From: Hofstenia miamia
Taxonomy: Eukaryota; Xenacoelomorpha; Acoela
Assembly: GCA_004352715.1 (NCBI GenBank)
Contig: SCFE01000095.1
Location: 478,618-542,617 of the forward strand
Direction of reading: 5' to 3'
DNA: 64,000 bases
Part shown: in pieces, positions 22,714-33,455 of the stretch
How positions within the stretch are numbered: position 1 is the first letter of the stretch
Layout: each line of letters opens with the position of its first letter
The notes under the pieces: generated by a model
Told to the model about the DNA's origin: nothing
Database searches by the model: none
The model's input: only the letters and a program-made list of their open reading frames with translations
Program-made: the position numbers and the translations under genes

Positions 22714-24661
22714 CACCTTAGTCTAACATTGGCACCAAAACATGATTCGCCACAAAAAATTCCAAATAAAATAAAAAGCTACCAATCTTATAGTTCTTAT
22801 GATACTCAAATTATCAAAAATCAAATTATTAACACTAATTTCGATGAGATACTTCAACAAAATAATGTTGAGAGTATAGTTTCATCACTTGAAGCCTTGT
22901 TTCTAGGGATTTTAAAAAATTCCAAGATTATTGGATACGAAATTATCTATAGAAACGAACGAGTGTTTGACGAAGAACTAAACCGTTTATTGAAGGACAA
23001 AAGGAAACATTTCAAAACAAAAGAAATTGTGAGAGAAACATGCTTCAAATGCTAATATTGAAAAGAGTAAAACACCTCAGGAAAACTAAGTTTCAGAAAT
23101 TGTCAAATGACGAAATTAAAAGTCGATTACAGAATTCTAAATCACAGCTAATTTTAAACAAAGAAGAAGCACTTTTACTAAATAATTTCTTCAGCAGATT
23201 CAATTCCGATAAAAACAAAGACCAATTCCTACAACTAAAAGAAGCAAATCATTACGAAGTTAATCTTAAAAAAGTTGAGCAGTTTTTCCTATACATTAAT
23301 GCGAAATGGATGTGTAAAATACCTACTTGGTTTTATAAAACGTTTGCATCAGAAATAGCGCCAATATACACCTCACTTTTCAACAGAAGTTTTAGAGAAC
23401 TAATATATCCAAGAGATTGGAAAAATGCTGCTGTTGTACCACTTCCAAAAAAACGAGGTTCACTACGATTTCACATGATACATTAAAGGACTTTCAACCA
23501 ATCACCATAACACCAATTTTAGCACTAGTCTTAGATAAAATAGTATCAGAAATATGCATGTATAGATGTATGTTGATCAGATGCGCAACTCTTCTGGTAA
23601 ATACCAATTTGCTTATAAACAAAATCGCAATACAACTGACACACTACTACACACAATGAACTTCATTTATACCATACTAACACTTAGGAAGCATCAGCAG
23701 TATGTATCGTCTTTTTTGATAACAGCAGCGCGTACAACACCATTCTTCAAAACAAGCTTATAAATAAAATCCAATGTCATTCCCCCTGGTTAGCCAATTA
23801 GGTAATTCAATACATGAAAGGATGGGGCCAACCGGTGAAGTATGGAAAGGGTGAGTACACACCATTTGTAAATGTCTTTGTCGGTGTACCTCAAGCAGGA
23901 CCATTAAATGGAAATTTATTCATAGAAAAAACAATATCAGCTGTGAACACATAAAAATTAATAGGAAATATTTCGATGTCTCAAAATATTCAGACGATAT
24001 GCGCTTAATTGGCGAAATCTATTGAAATAGTGCAGAAGATAATTTTAACACCTATGAAGCAGCTATAGATAAATTGGTAGCTGAATCTGTATCCCGTAAT
24101 TTTCAAATGAATACTAATAATCAAACTTGCGAACTGGTAACATAACATCCGAATATCACAGACAACTTTTTAAACAAACTTACGGAAGTTGATGCGCTGT
24201 TAAATGTAGAAGAAAGAATAGAAAAAGTTAAGACTTTTAAATATTTAAGACTACACATAAATAAAAATTTGAGTTGGAAGGATCACGTCAATGACATTTC
24301 AAAAGTAACATAGTATAGAATACGTTGTTTGGGCACTATAATTTCAAATGTTAATATCGAAAAGCAAATTTACATATTTAAAATGTATATATGTCCAACC
24401 TATACATATGCGTCGGAGGTTTGGGTTTCATCAATTACAAGTGGACAACGTGAAATTCTAATTAAAACAATAAGGTTGTTCAGTAAGATCACAAAAATCA
24501 ATAAAAATATCCTTGTAGAAATTATTAACTCAAAGTTTGAAAAGCAATTCAACATTGTTAAACTCCCAAAGCAAAATACCACTTACTTCAAGAAGTCATA
24601 CATATATGATGCAAGTAAATTATTAATTTATGGAATTTGCCCGCAGCTTTTCATTATATGA
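22714..24661 (+). pseudogene. LINE reverse transcriptase, family A, near full RT
   Basis: The longest RT remnant in the window. An RT N-terminal region (FDEILQQNNVESIVSSLE, then KLSNDEIKSRLQNSK) leads to AEIAPIY-like text, SLFNRSFRELIYPRDWKNA and VVPLPKK (the P..WK.A.v.PlpK block). Then LKDFQPITITPIL (RPISlTp block degraded), YQFAYKQNRNTTDTLLHT (QfayR...T.dal), VFFDNSSAYNTIL (catalytic block), SPWLAN-stop-VIQYMKGWGQPVKYG, VGVPQAGPLNGNLF, KYSDDMRL (YADD as YSDD), FKYLRLHINKNLSWKDH, and the thumb with YASEVWVSS. At least six stops or frameshifts. It shares its GW.Q.VKY signature with 10620-11330. The 5' end is cut by (TA)n and the gap. Confidence 0.85.
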
Positions 24662-24724
24662 TATTGTCTCATTCCTCTTTACAACCAACGCTTACCTGGG
24701 TGTACAGGACTTAAAACGGACATA

Positions 24725-24741
24725 CATATATATATATATAT
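24725..24741. repeat. (TA)n microsatellite
   Basis: Short array following the LINE, 12 bp left of repeat copy 2. Confidence 0.9.
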
Positions 24742-24753
24742 ACTTGTCATGTC

Positions 24754-24805
24754 AAAAAATAAATAACAATTTGATATTTTTTAATTATAATTAAAATTTC
24801 AAAAT
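24754..24805 (+). repeat. interspersed repeat, copy 2 of 2
   Basis: Identical to 10086-10137 and likewise placed next to a (TA)n array. Confidence 0.85.
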
Positions 24806-24929
24806 AATTTTTAATAAACATTAAATTTTATCTATGAAGAGTCAATCTTCTTAATATCAACACATTTGAAGAAATATCTTTTATAAAATAAATATATTAG
24901 AAAAATCGAAAAAGCCGCGTGCAGCGAGT

Positions 24930-25470
24930 ATGAGTTCTGATGCTTATCAATTTTATGTTAAACCACGCGTTATGCTGTTATTTTAATATACAATGATCTT
25001 AAAAGGCTTTATGATTATTCTTGCCCTAGTCAGAGAACAATTTAAAGATATACGAATGAACATGATTACGAAAAAAGGAAGAGGAAACAAGAGGACGAAA
25101 CGATCAAGTTTGACAACCAATAACATCCAACGAATAAAGGAAATGATTAAAGAAGACCAACACTTGGCACTTCGAAGTATTTCAGGTGAAGTTTCTGTCT
25201 CTCATGAGTCTGTAAGGATGTTTTGCATGACCATTTAAACAGAAGTTATGTTTGTTCGACTTGGGTTCCACACATTCTTACCGATGAACACAAAAAACTA
25301 AAGGTAGTGAGTGCAAAATCTATCCGGCATAATCTGGAAGCCTTACATGATAATAAAACACGGCTTTTTGCAGTACATGATGAAACATAGATACCATTTG
25401 TTTCGTATAAATGCAAATCCCAAAGCAAAACATGGGTTGTCTTTGGTGAATGTTTAAATTCATTTGTAAT
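24930..25470 (+). pseudogene. mariner-type transposase remnant 2
   Basis: The N-terminal half of a Tc1/mariner-superfamily transposase. SLTTNNIQRIKEMIKEDQHL and SISGEVSVSHESVRMF are the second helix-turn-helix (ia..l.iS..sV). A frameshift follows, then CSTWVPHILTDEHKKLKV (the WVPh.Lt.eqk..R block) and LFAVHDET-stop-IPFVSYKCKSQSKTWVV (the DEtW catalytic block, Asp retained). It breaks off near 25460. The rest of the catalytic domain is absent, with a TA array following at 25536. It is distinct in sequence from the 1.2-2.2 kb copy. Confidence 0.85.
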
Positions 25471-25533
25471 TTTACTGTTTGTTTCTTCTAAAATAAATAA
25501 TTTATGATTGTCATTTATTATTTGACACACCAA

Positions 25534-25535
<2 letters not shown>

Positions 25536-25575
<40 letters not shown>
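25536..25575. repeat. (TA)n microsatellite
   Basis: Array of about 40 bp downstream of the truncated mariner. Confidence 0.95.
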
Positions 25576-25579
<4 letters not shown>

Positions 25580-25879
25580 AAATCGCATATAGTCGAACAC
25601 GGCAATAGGAAATACTTGGTTGTATGAAACCATTATTTCAGACCCTCACTTCACGTTTGAAGCTATATTGATGATACACTATAAAAATAAAAAGTAATGT
25701 ACTGTACTGGGGACAAATACAAATGCTAAACACATCTAATAACCCAGCTAAACCTAGAAAATTAGTAACAATGTAATATTCTATTAATGTGTCAATATGA
25801 TCTCTCTAACCCTAACGATTTTCATATTGTGATAAGCCCGCTATGAATGGATATTTGCTACTGCAAGTGCATAAAGTTG

Positions 25880-26075
25880 GCTCTAGCTCCCAAACTCCAA
25901 TCGCAATTAGTCTGAAAATTTAAATGAATCTAAGTTATACCAATTTATATTTCGTGATTTACTTTCATAAAGATCCTTTCATTACTTTTTTTGAAAAATT
26001 TTGCTGAAAAAACATACAGACAGTCAGACAAACAGAGGCCAAAAAATAATGAGTCCTTGGCGAAGGCAATAAATC
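25880..26075 (+). mobile_element. probable LINE/SINE 3' UTR tail
   Basis: Ends in acagacagtcagacaaacag, then a short hairpin-like tccttggcgaagg and an AATAA end. This layout (a degenerate 3' UTR, CAGACAGACAAAC, a CCTTGGCGGAGG-type hairpin, TAATAA) recurs at the 3' ends of many marine-invertebrate non-LTR elements. The assignment rests on memory of that pattern. Confidence 0.45.
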
Positions 26076-26079
26076 AAAA

Positions 26080-28380
26080 TTAAGATATAGGAATGGACAC
26101 AAAGTCACAGATTGTTAATTTCAATTTCAGATTTGTAAAAAAATAAGTTAATAAGAATTAAACAGCATTTGCATTATGTTCGTTAGACCTCAAAAAGACC
26201 CTGAACCATTACTAGCTGGAATTTTTCTTCCAAAGATAGATCGATTTTTGCTATTGATTCAAGAATGTTACATTAGATTTTACAAGAATATGTCACTCAA
26301 TCCATACAATTTTTGAATAAAATTGAGAACTCAATTTATTTAAAATATTTATTTGCAAATTTTCACTCTCTGCTCGTCGGTGCTGTTCTGTTAATGCGCA
26401 TAACGTACGCGATTTGTCTGCATTGATATGAATGAAAACAAATGTTCCTGGATCTACGTTCATTGTTCATTTAGGCATTTTCTAAAAAAATTGTATGCAA
26501 CCGTGGACAAAAGAAACCTTGTACATAAATATTTGGGCTTTCAGCAATGAAATAGTGTATCTATTTACAAAACCCAAGATCGACATTAAAAATTAATTGA
26601 ATTCATAGAACTAGAATGAATATCTTTAGAATTGAGTTGCTTCTTCATCAGCTGTGAACAGTTCCCAAAGGGATTCAGATTTGGGTTGCAAAACGGATTA
26701 TGGAATTTGAACAAATTAAGGTTGTAGTTTCGATGAAATGGTTCTGCAAGTATGGGTTGTGAGGGGCATAAAAATCTAGATTCACAAAATTTTCTATTTT
26801 CTCTTCATCCAAAAAATGCTATCTCTAATTGTTTTCAAAAATTCAATTTTGCCTGTTCACATGCCTTCAGACATTAATCATAATGTGATGTCATGAACAA
26901 TAAATATATATTAGTCCTGCAGCATCTATCACTCTAAATTTATAATGCAATATGTAATATTTAAAAAATATATCTTTGATCTTTAAGAAACATACCCCAA
27001 TGTGGTAAAAAAAATTAGTGCTATTGCAATGTACAATTGAAAATGTAAGAATGCTTTACTTTACCATCAGACATACCATTTTACAATTGTCCCAATTAGT
27101 GTTTCGAGTAATTTAATATATTATGTAAGCGTTACGAAGATGATTGCAAATGTGATTGACTGGTCTCAATAAATTGGTATTGAATTGGCTGTTGGATTGT
27201 TTGGAACGTGCTATTTTGAAGGCATTTGTTTGGAAAATAATGGATTTATTAAGGTTAGGTTAATTTTAGAAACTAACAGCATTTTAAGTTTTATTCTAAT
27301 TCAATTGCAATTTTAAAATCTTTATTTTGAGGAGGTTAAAAATGTCGTTATTGCTTTTAATAAATGATAGTCTCTTAACAAAAGTATTCATTAATAATGT
27401 CAGTGATTTTTCGCGTTCTCCAAGATATCCTTTATTAATTCTAGTACTGTACAGTGTTTACAAATTGTTTAAAACATTTTTGCAGGTGCCGTAGCATTCG
27501 TTTTAATAACTCGCAATTCTAAAATTCTAGGATATATTTTAAAAGTGAGTTTTCTAACAGTCATTATTATAAAAAAACTTGTAAGTTTTATTTTGTCTTG
27601 TTGACCTTTCAAATCGCATTCTTAAGAAGGGTTGCTTAAATATTCATTAAAAAATTATTCATCAGTTCATACCTCAAGGATTAGAAAATATAACGTTGTT
27701 TTGATGCACACTCAGTGATCAAAAAATTTATATATTGTAGGTATTAGATGCAGTATAACCGGGTACATTGTAATTAATAATAAAACATTATTGGAATTGT
27801 TAAATTTGTTACTAAATAGTTCTTAATCCCTATCCAACCCAACCATATTATTTTACAAAAATCCCGAAATTCTCAAAGTTTATTACTGTTCATTTTCTAT
27901 TCGAATGCTTTGTCATCAATCTAATAGTACTGTGTACATGGGTTATGCAAACAAATTGTATCAATGGACGAGACCATAGTGCATGGAATTCAAACAATGA
28001 ATTTTAATGAACCCCATTAAACAACCTATTCAACATGATAGAGAAATTTTTATAGTGATAGTAAATTTATAACCATAGAATGAACTTTTTGAGACTATGT
28101 AACTGTTAGTCCACATGGAAAAAATCATACTCTGATTGTATAAATATTGTTTGTTTTGCAATAATTTTGTTATGCCTACGAATAATGCTAAAATAATAAG
28201 AATATCATTTACATGCATATGCATTTCATTTAAATATGAACTACATTGGAATATTTTAGAATAATTAATATCTTCAACCCGATTTAACAATATATTAAAA
28301 TTGAATATCTCACTCAACCCTTTTTAAAACTATGTGCTGTAGACCAAGATATCTATGAATAAAGGTTTTCTGGTGAGAGG
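26080..28380. other. anonymous AT-rich DNA
   Basis: No coding or repeat family recognised. Short hydrophobic frames on the minus strand around 28030-28317 look fortuitous. Confidence 0.4.
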
Positions 28381-28384
28381 ATGC

Positions 28385-28935
28385 AATGCAAACCACACAA
28401 ATATGTGCCTCTGATAAAATCAATGCATTCATTTCCATCAGCTGACAATGGCCAAATGTAGAAAGCTCAGATCACCAATTTTTACAGTATATACAAGGTA
28501 GGCATTGATGTGATTGATCAAATGACCCTTGTTAGCATCGCAAAGTGCGTACCTAGAAATTTATTGTCTGGCACAACATTTTAGACATATGCTGTAATAA
28601 GTGGCTGAATCATGTTCAAAAAAATTACTTGAAGGAAGCTGAGAAGTATTCAGTTAATTCTAAACTTGAATCTCTGAGCTCAACAGTGAAATGAACTCAA
28701 ATGAAAATCTTCTCTATATCGCAAGTCATTAATCTTCTTCCTTTGTCAAACAGTGAAAATGTCATCAATCCAATTGTCACAATTGTAAAATTTGTTTGAA
28801 AGACACCTGTATTGTCCTTTAAAAAAAGGAAAAAAATTCATTTTGAAATGCATGAACTGTAATGTGTGGAACTCTCACTTTCAAGCAAATTTTATTGCCT
28901 ATCTGTAATGGTTAGATTTTTAGATGCAGATACCA
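28385..28935 (+). pseudogene. piggyBac transposase C-terminal remnant
   Basis: ITNFYSIYKVGIDVIDQM matches the i..YN..kgGVD..Dqm block, which includes the last catalytic Asp region of piggyBac transposases. In another frame, FIVWHNILDICCNKWL matches the alFy..lDi...Na block. A Cys-rich end is still visible (CHQSNCHNCKICLKDTC, corresponding to the CxxC...CxxC...H C-terminal zinc domain). Frameshifts and stops throughout. TTAA target sites and TIRs were not identified. Confidence 0.75.
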
Positions 28936-29591
28936 TTAAATGATGTGATTTGATTTTTTTAAATTCAATATATGACTTGTCTCATTGAAACTATTTATAT
29001 TTTACTTAGGGTTTAACTTACATAGGCCCTATGGTATGCTTGTGTATTGCTCTATTGGGCCTACTGATAATTAAATGTGAAAATTACTAGTCAGATTACG
29101 ACATGTATTACTCATACTCATATTACTCAACTAGATAAACAATACTTACACGTGCTTGATCAAAACGAAGGGCTACATGTATATTACTTAGGGTCTACAC
29201 ATATGTCTACAGGTATGAAAAAGCTTAGCAATAATGATTTACTGACTACTTAATATTGAGAAATAAATGAACCATATATGCTTTCTGTTATGATATTGCA
29301 TTTTTGACTTGATGCCATAATTGATGCTGTAAGATAAACTTAACTAATATTTTATTTAGAACTTTAAAGTTACAGTGATGCATATATATATATATATATN
29401 NNNNNNNNNNNNNNNNNNNNNNNNNNNNNNNNNNNNNNNNNNNNNNNNNNNNNNNNNNNNNNNNNNNNNNNNNNNNNNNNNNNNNNNNNNNNNNNNNNNN
29501 NNNNNNNNNNNNNNNNNNNNNNNNNNNNNNNNNNNNNNNNNNNNNNNNNNNNNNNNNNNNNNNNNNNNNNNNNNNNNNNNNNNNNNNNNNN

Positions 29592-30657
29592 CTCTGTCTA
29601 TATACAAATATTTATATGGGGCGCTCTGTCTTCTTTCAATTTTCATGTGGGAAAATGTTTTGTTTTATAAAAGTCTAATGTAACCATCCTAATTTTATCA
29701 AATATAGACCAATTTATATCAAATGGATGGTGCTTTCGCATTTTTTGTGATAGGCCTGACATTATCCTGAATGTGATTTTTTATCGGAATTTTCGAGCCA
29801 CATTTGTCCTATTAATGTCTACCATAAGATATTTTTATGCTACATCTTTTCTAAGTAGTGTTTGTAATCGTATCTTCAATTTTGAATGGGCCAGTTTTAA
29901 AAAAATTCAAAAAATTGCATTTTCTGGTTAAGTAGTCCGTGTTTAGAAAGGCCATAGCTCAGTCAGTTTTGATTCGATTTCCAAAGTTTTTAGACCATTC
30001 GATGCGTAATCGATAGAAATATGTGAATCAATTACTGTTTTTTCAATTTCTAAAAAAATTAGGGTTCCGCAACTGAAATGTAAATTTTTCAAAATTTCGA
30101 ACAAATAGTGGTCCATAGCACAAGAACTACATTAGATATTTTTCTGGAGTTGTTTTATTCGATTCTACGTCAAAGGTTGTTTAAGAGGTCTACTAAAAGC
30201 TAAGCGATATAGTAACCAGTTCCTGCTATAGTCGAGTAAATGCCTATACAGGCATTGGCCTCCTCATTTAAAGGTTTTACTTAAAATTTCCTGCCAATCA
30301 TATAGTAGGCCATGGTCTGAAAAGTATTCATTTCTACAATTTGGTATCAGAGATATCCTAGAACGCCTAATAATCCTCAAACAAATATCGAAATTTAACT
30401 CAAAAGCACAAAAAATGATAATAAGACACAATGCCTGATATAAATGGTTTTTGCCATTTTTTTAAAAAAATATTGCTAATCCATGAAAAAAAATAAAATA
30501 ATCCAAATGAACACAATAATTATAATAAAATATCCACACTAATCATATAAGATGAAAAAATCGATTGCATTTGCACTACATTAAATTTTGGCGCTGTCTC
30601 CTTAGAAATGGCGCTTTGTCCAACAGAGCGCCATTTCTAAGGAGCATATAAATGTAT
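29592..30657. mobile_element. (TA)n-bounded element inserted in an LTR
   Basis: About 1.07 kb of non-coding DNA bounded by TA arrays and gaps on both sides. Left end: tatatacaaatatttatatg then GGCGCTCTGTC (29620). Right end, reverse-complemented: tatatacatttatatg then GGCGCTCTGTT, so the termini are alike in inverted sense. The right end folds into a perfect 18-bp hairpin (30597-30643). GCGCC motifs are shared with 15771-16642. The intact 5' LTR copy shows the uninterrupted target, so this is an insertion into (TA)n. Confidence 0.55.
30597..30643. other. perfect 18-bp stem hairpin
   Basis: The arms ctccttagaaatggcgct (30597-30614) and its exact complement (30626-30643) are separated by 11 nt. 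It sits at the end of the 29592-30657 element and overlaps its GCGCC motifs. It could be a transposon-end structure, reminiscent of the 3' hairpins of Helitron-like elements, or a fold-back tip. Confidence 0.9.
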
Positions 30658-30979
30658 ATATATATATATATATATATATNNNNNNNNNNNNNNNNNNNNN
30701 NNNNNNNNNNNNNNNNNNNNNNNNNNNNNNNNNNNNNNNNNNNNNNNNNNNNNNNNNNNNNNNNNNNNNNNNNNNNNNNNNNNNNNNNNNNNNNNNNNNN
30801 NNNNNNNNNNNNNNNNNNNNNNNNNNNNNNNNNNNNNNNNNNNNNNNNNNNNNNNNNNNNNNNNNNNNNNNNNNNNNNNNNNNNNNNNNNNNNNNNNNNN
30901 NNNNNNNNNNNNNNNNNNNNNNNNNNNNNNNNNNNNNNNNNNNNNNNNNNNNNNNNNNNNNNNNNNNNNNNNNNNNNAA

Positions 30980-31015
<36 letters not shown>

Positions 31016-31046
31016 CAATAACAGGTACGTTTGACAAGCACCAATC

Positions 31047-32330
31047 TCATGAACGTCCTGACCAAGCATTCGTTGCAGGGTAAATATAATGTGTAATGAT
31101 TATTAATACCAATCCGCCATCCTTCCCTTCAATTTTTGAGTCAAGTGAATCTTTTACGAAAATCATTAGGGCATCCAAAAACTGGGGTGGTTTTCTTAAA
31201 CGCTGGGGTCGTCCTCTCCTATATTCACTGCTTTGAATGTCATATTTTTTAGCTTCATCCTCAATCTCCTTCTCTTTACTCCTTCTCTTTACAGTTATCT
31301 TCTCATTGTACTGTAGGAAGGTATTCAGTTTGAATATTATCGAAGCATGCTTTGAAAGTTTGGGATGGCTTTCCAAATGAATCAAATGGTGTCTATTCCT
31401 TCAAATAATGCTATTATTTATCCGTATCATGTCCTAACTGGGTGCTTTAGCTTTCCCAATTATTGCTCCAATTGCATTGCCTAATTATACAACACGAACC
31501 CTTGGTCCAGCCTTTAGTTCTTGTGTTTTACGTGTTTGTCGATTGTAAGACTTTTCTTGTGATAATCTATATTTTCTTTCGTTTCTTTTAAGTTCTGTTT
31601 GCAAAAATACTTTTGGTATGAGTGCACTCCTTGTCATGAGTGCATTTGAACGTAGGCGCCGGCTAAAGAATAGTTGAGATGGCGAATATGCACAGAAAGA
31701 TAAATGCGTGTTATTGTAGCTCATCAATGCCATTCTGTAGTCACGATTTTTCTTGAAAATCTTTTTGAATGTCTTAACTCCTCTCTCGGCCATTCCATTG
31801 GATTGTGGATAACGAGGACTACTGTATGATACAATAATATCTAGAACTTGTGCAAAAGTCCTAAATTCAGCAAAGCCAAAGGGATTGTTGTCTGCAGCAA
31901 TCTCATGTGGAATTCCATGTTGTGAAAAGATGTCTTTTAATTTTCCAATTACCGCACTTGCACTTTTTTCATGTATTCGATAACTTTGCAGATATCTGGA
32001 GTGGTAGTGAACACATACAAGAAATGTTTTGTGTGAGACTTCTGCAATATCAATCACAATTTTATGAAAGGGAAGTGGTGTTCTTTCATGGTGTATTAGT
32101 GGTTCCTTCTGATTTTGATCTTGCTGCATTTTACACGTAGACCTTTTTTACGAAGGTTTCTATATCAGTAGACATTCGCGACCACCATACAAACTTCCTT
32201 GCAAACTTCTTCTTTATTATATCCATGTGTGCTCCATGTACAGCTTCAATCATTTGTTGGTGGCACGGAATTGGTATAAAGACACTGCCGCCACGCAGCT
32301 CATCTTTAATTTTCTCCAAGTTCTGTTCAT
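31047..32330 (-). pseudogene. Ty3/gypsy integrase
   Basis: Minus-strand integrase in three frames. The HHCC zinc part (32319 down) has the two His (AVHGAHMDIIKKKF) and WWSRMSTDI, but the CxxC pair is lost at a frameshift near 32130. The core (32129-31485) keeps the catalytic triad: Asp in KIVIDIAEV, Asp in EIAADNNPFG, and Glu in NGMAERGVKT, with SSPRYPQSNG between them. A C-terminal region ending KAGPRVRVV and then RRGRPQRLRKPPQF resembles the usual pol end. The frame then runs into the LTR. The core is open over 215 codons, so decay is moderate. Confidence 0.9.
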
Positions 32331-33228
32331 TTGAGGTAAGAAGTTTTCAATTAGGCCATATTGTTCTAATGTGACTCATCGCATAATCGAATCGGAATCA
32401 TTTGACAATTCTTTGCGAATTAACTTGAGATTAAAATTTTCCGATGTATTAATGGAATGTACTGATATCTATAGTTTTTTCTTAAGATCACTTGTTTCTT
32501 CTGGCCGGCAGTTTAAATCGTGATAGTGTGTCAGCGAGAAACATCAGTTTCCTGGTTTAAACTGGGTTTGCATTGATGGGTACTTTTGGAGTACAAAAAG
32601 TCGTTAAACTCTTGGAGGACATGTTGATAATGGCTTGTGTTGCAAACTCTCAAACGGTTGGTGATCCGATTCAACAGTTACAGATCTTCCATATGTGTAT
32701 TGATGGAAATGCGTGCATGCATTAGTAATAGCTAACAATTCCGTTTCTATTTGTGAGTAGTTTTCTTCGGTCTTAGTAATTGATCTTGCTGCATAGACTA
32801 CTGGTCTGTTTTCCTGGATTAGACATGCTCCAATAGCTGACTTTGATGCATCAGTTTGTAAGATTACGAGAACTGGGTCTGATGTTGGATGTTCAATTAA
32901 GCAATTAATGGCACTTTCCTGTTGTTGATCTCAAGAAAAAGGTTAACCTTTCTTTAACAAGTGTCTTAATAGAGTAGTTATTTCTGCGTAATTTGGTGTA
33001 CATTCAGACAGATAGTTAATCATACACACAAGTCTTTGTAGAGACTGCTTGTCACTTGGTTTTGCGTACATCTTGATCACTTTGATCTTTGTTGGTTCAG
33101 GATGAAACCCATAATCACTTATAAGAATCCCATGTACTTAACTTTACTTTACTCTGTATCTATGTTTGGACAATCAATATCAAGTGGAAATCGTTTTAGC
33201 GTTTCGAAAGCCATAATCTCTGTCACTA
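32331..33228 (-). pseudogene. Ty3/gypsy RT end and RNase H
   Basis: Minus strand. The end of RT reads YMGF, then FHPEPTKIKVIKMYAKPSD and SLQRLVCMINYLSE (the Gi..dp.Ki..I...p.P...l..flG...Y block). The RNase H follows: LVILQTDASKSAIGACLIQE (catalytic Asp in TDAS), VVYAARSITKTEENYSQIE (SraLt..E.nYs..E) and VESDHQPFESL (second Asp block). Several stops. Gag, protease and the RT catalytic palm are missing: coding starts immediately inside the 5' LTR, so an internal deletion removed them. Confidence 0.85.
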
Positions 33229-33290
33229 TGTAAGATAAAGTTAACTAATATTTTATTATTAAGGTTACAGTGATACATATATATATATAA

Positions 33291-33333
<43 letters not shown>

Positions 33334-33455
33334 AAATATAAAATGAATAACAGGTACGTTTGACAAGCACCGATCTCATGAACTCTCTGCACAAGCATTC
33401 GTTGCAGGTTGCAGGGTAAATATAATGTGTAATGAATATTACTACCAATACAACA
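33229..33455 (-). repeat. 5' LTR of the gypsy element with uninterrupted (TA)n
   Basis: About 227 bp. On the plus strand it starts TGTAAGATAAA and ends near taccaataca, so on either strand it begins TG and ends CA. It contains a TA array at 33277-33329. It is the intact counterpart of the split copy 29328-31113. On the minus strand it directly abuts RT coding, which indicates the 5' internal region is deleted. I found no matching target-site duplication. Confidence 0.6.

Larger units (their letters stand above)
29328..31113 (-). repeat. 3' LTR of a gypsy element, interrupted inside its (TA)n array
   Basis: The two halves of one LTR are split. 29328-29399 begins TGTAAGATAAA and matches 33229-33290. 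31008-31113 (aataacaggtacgtttgac ... taccaat) matches 33346-33455. Between them lie two (TA)n/N-gap tracts and the element 29592-30657. On the minus strand the LTR start is preceded by a purine-rich tract GAAGGGAAGGATGGCGG (31114-31130), a polypurine-tract candidate, which supports the LTR reading. The interruption coincides with the TA array that is uninterrupted in the 5' LTR. Confidence 0.6.

Noticed and set aside
19538-23055. Very long frames across N runs
   Set aside because: They exist only because N codons contain no stops. The real flanks are TA repeats (Ile-Tyr repeats).
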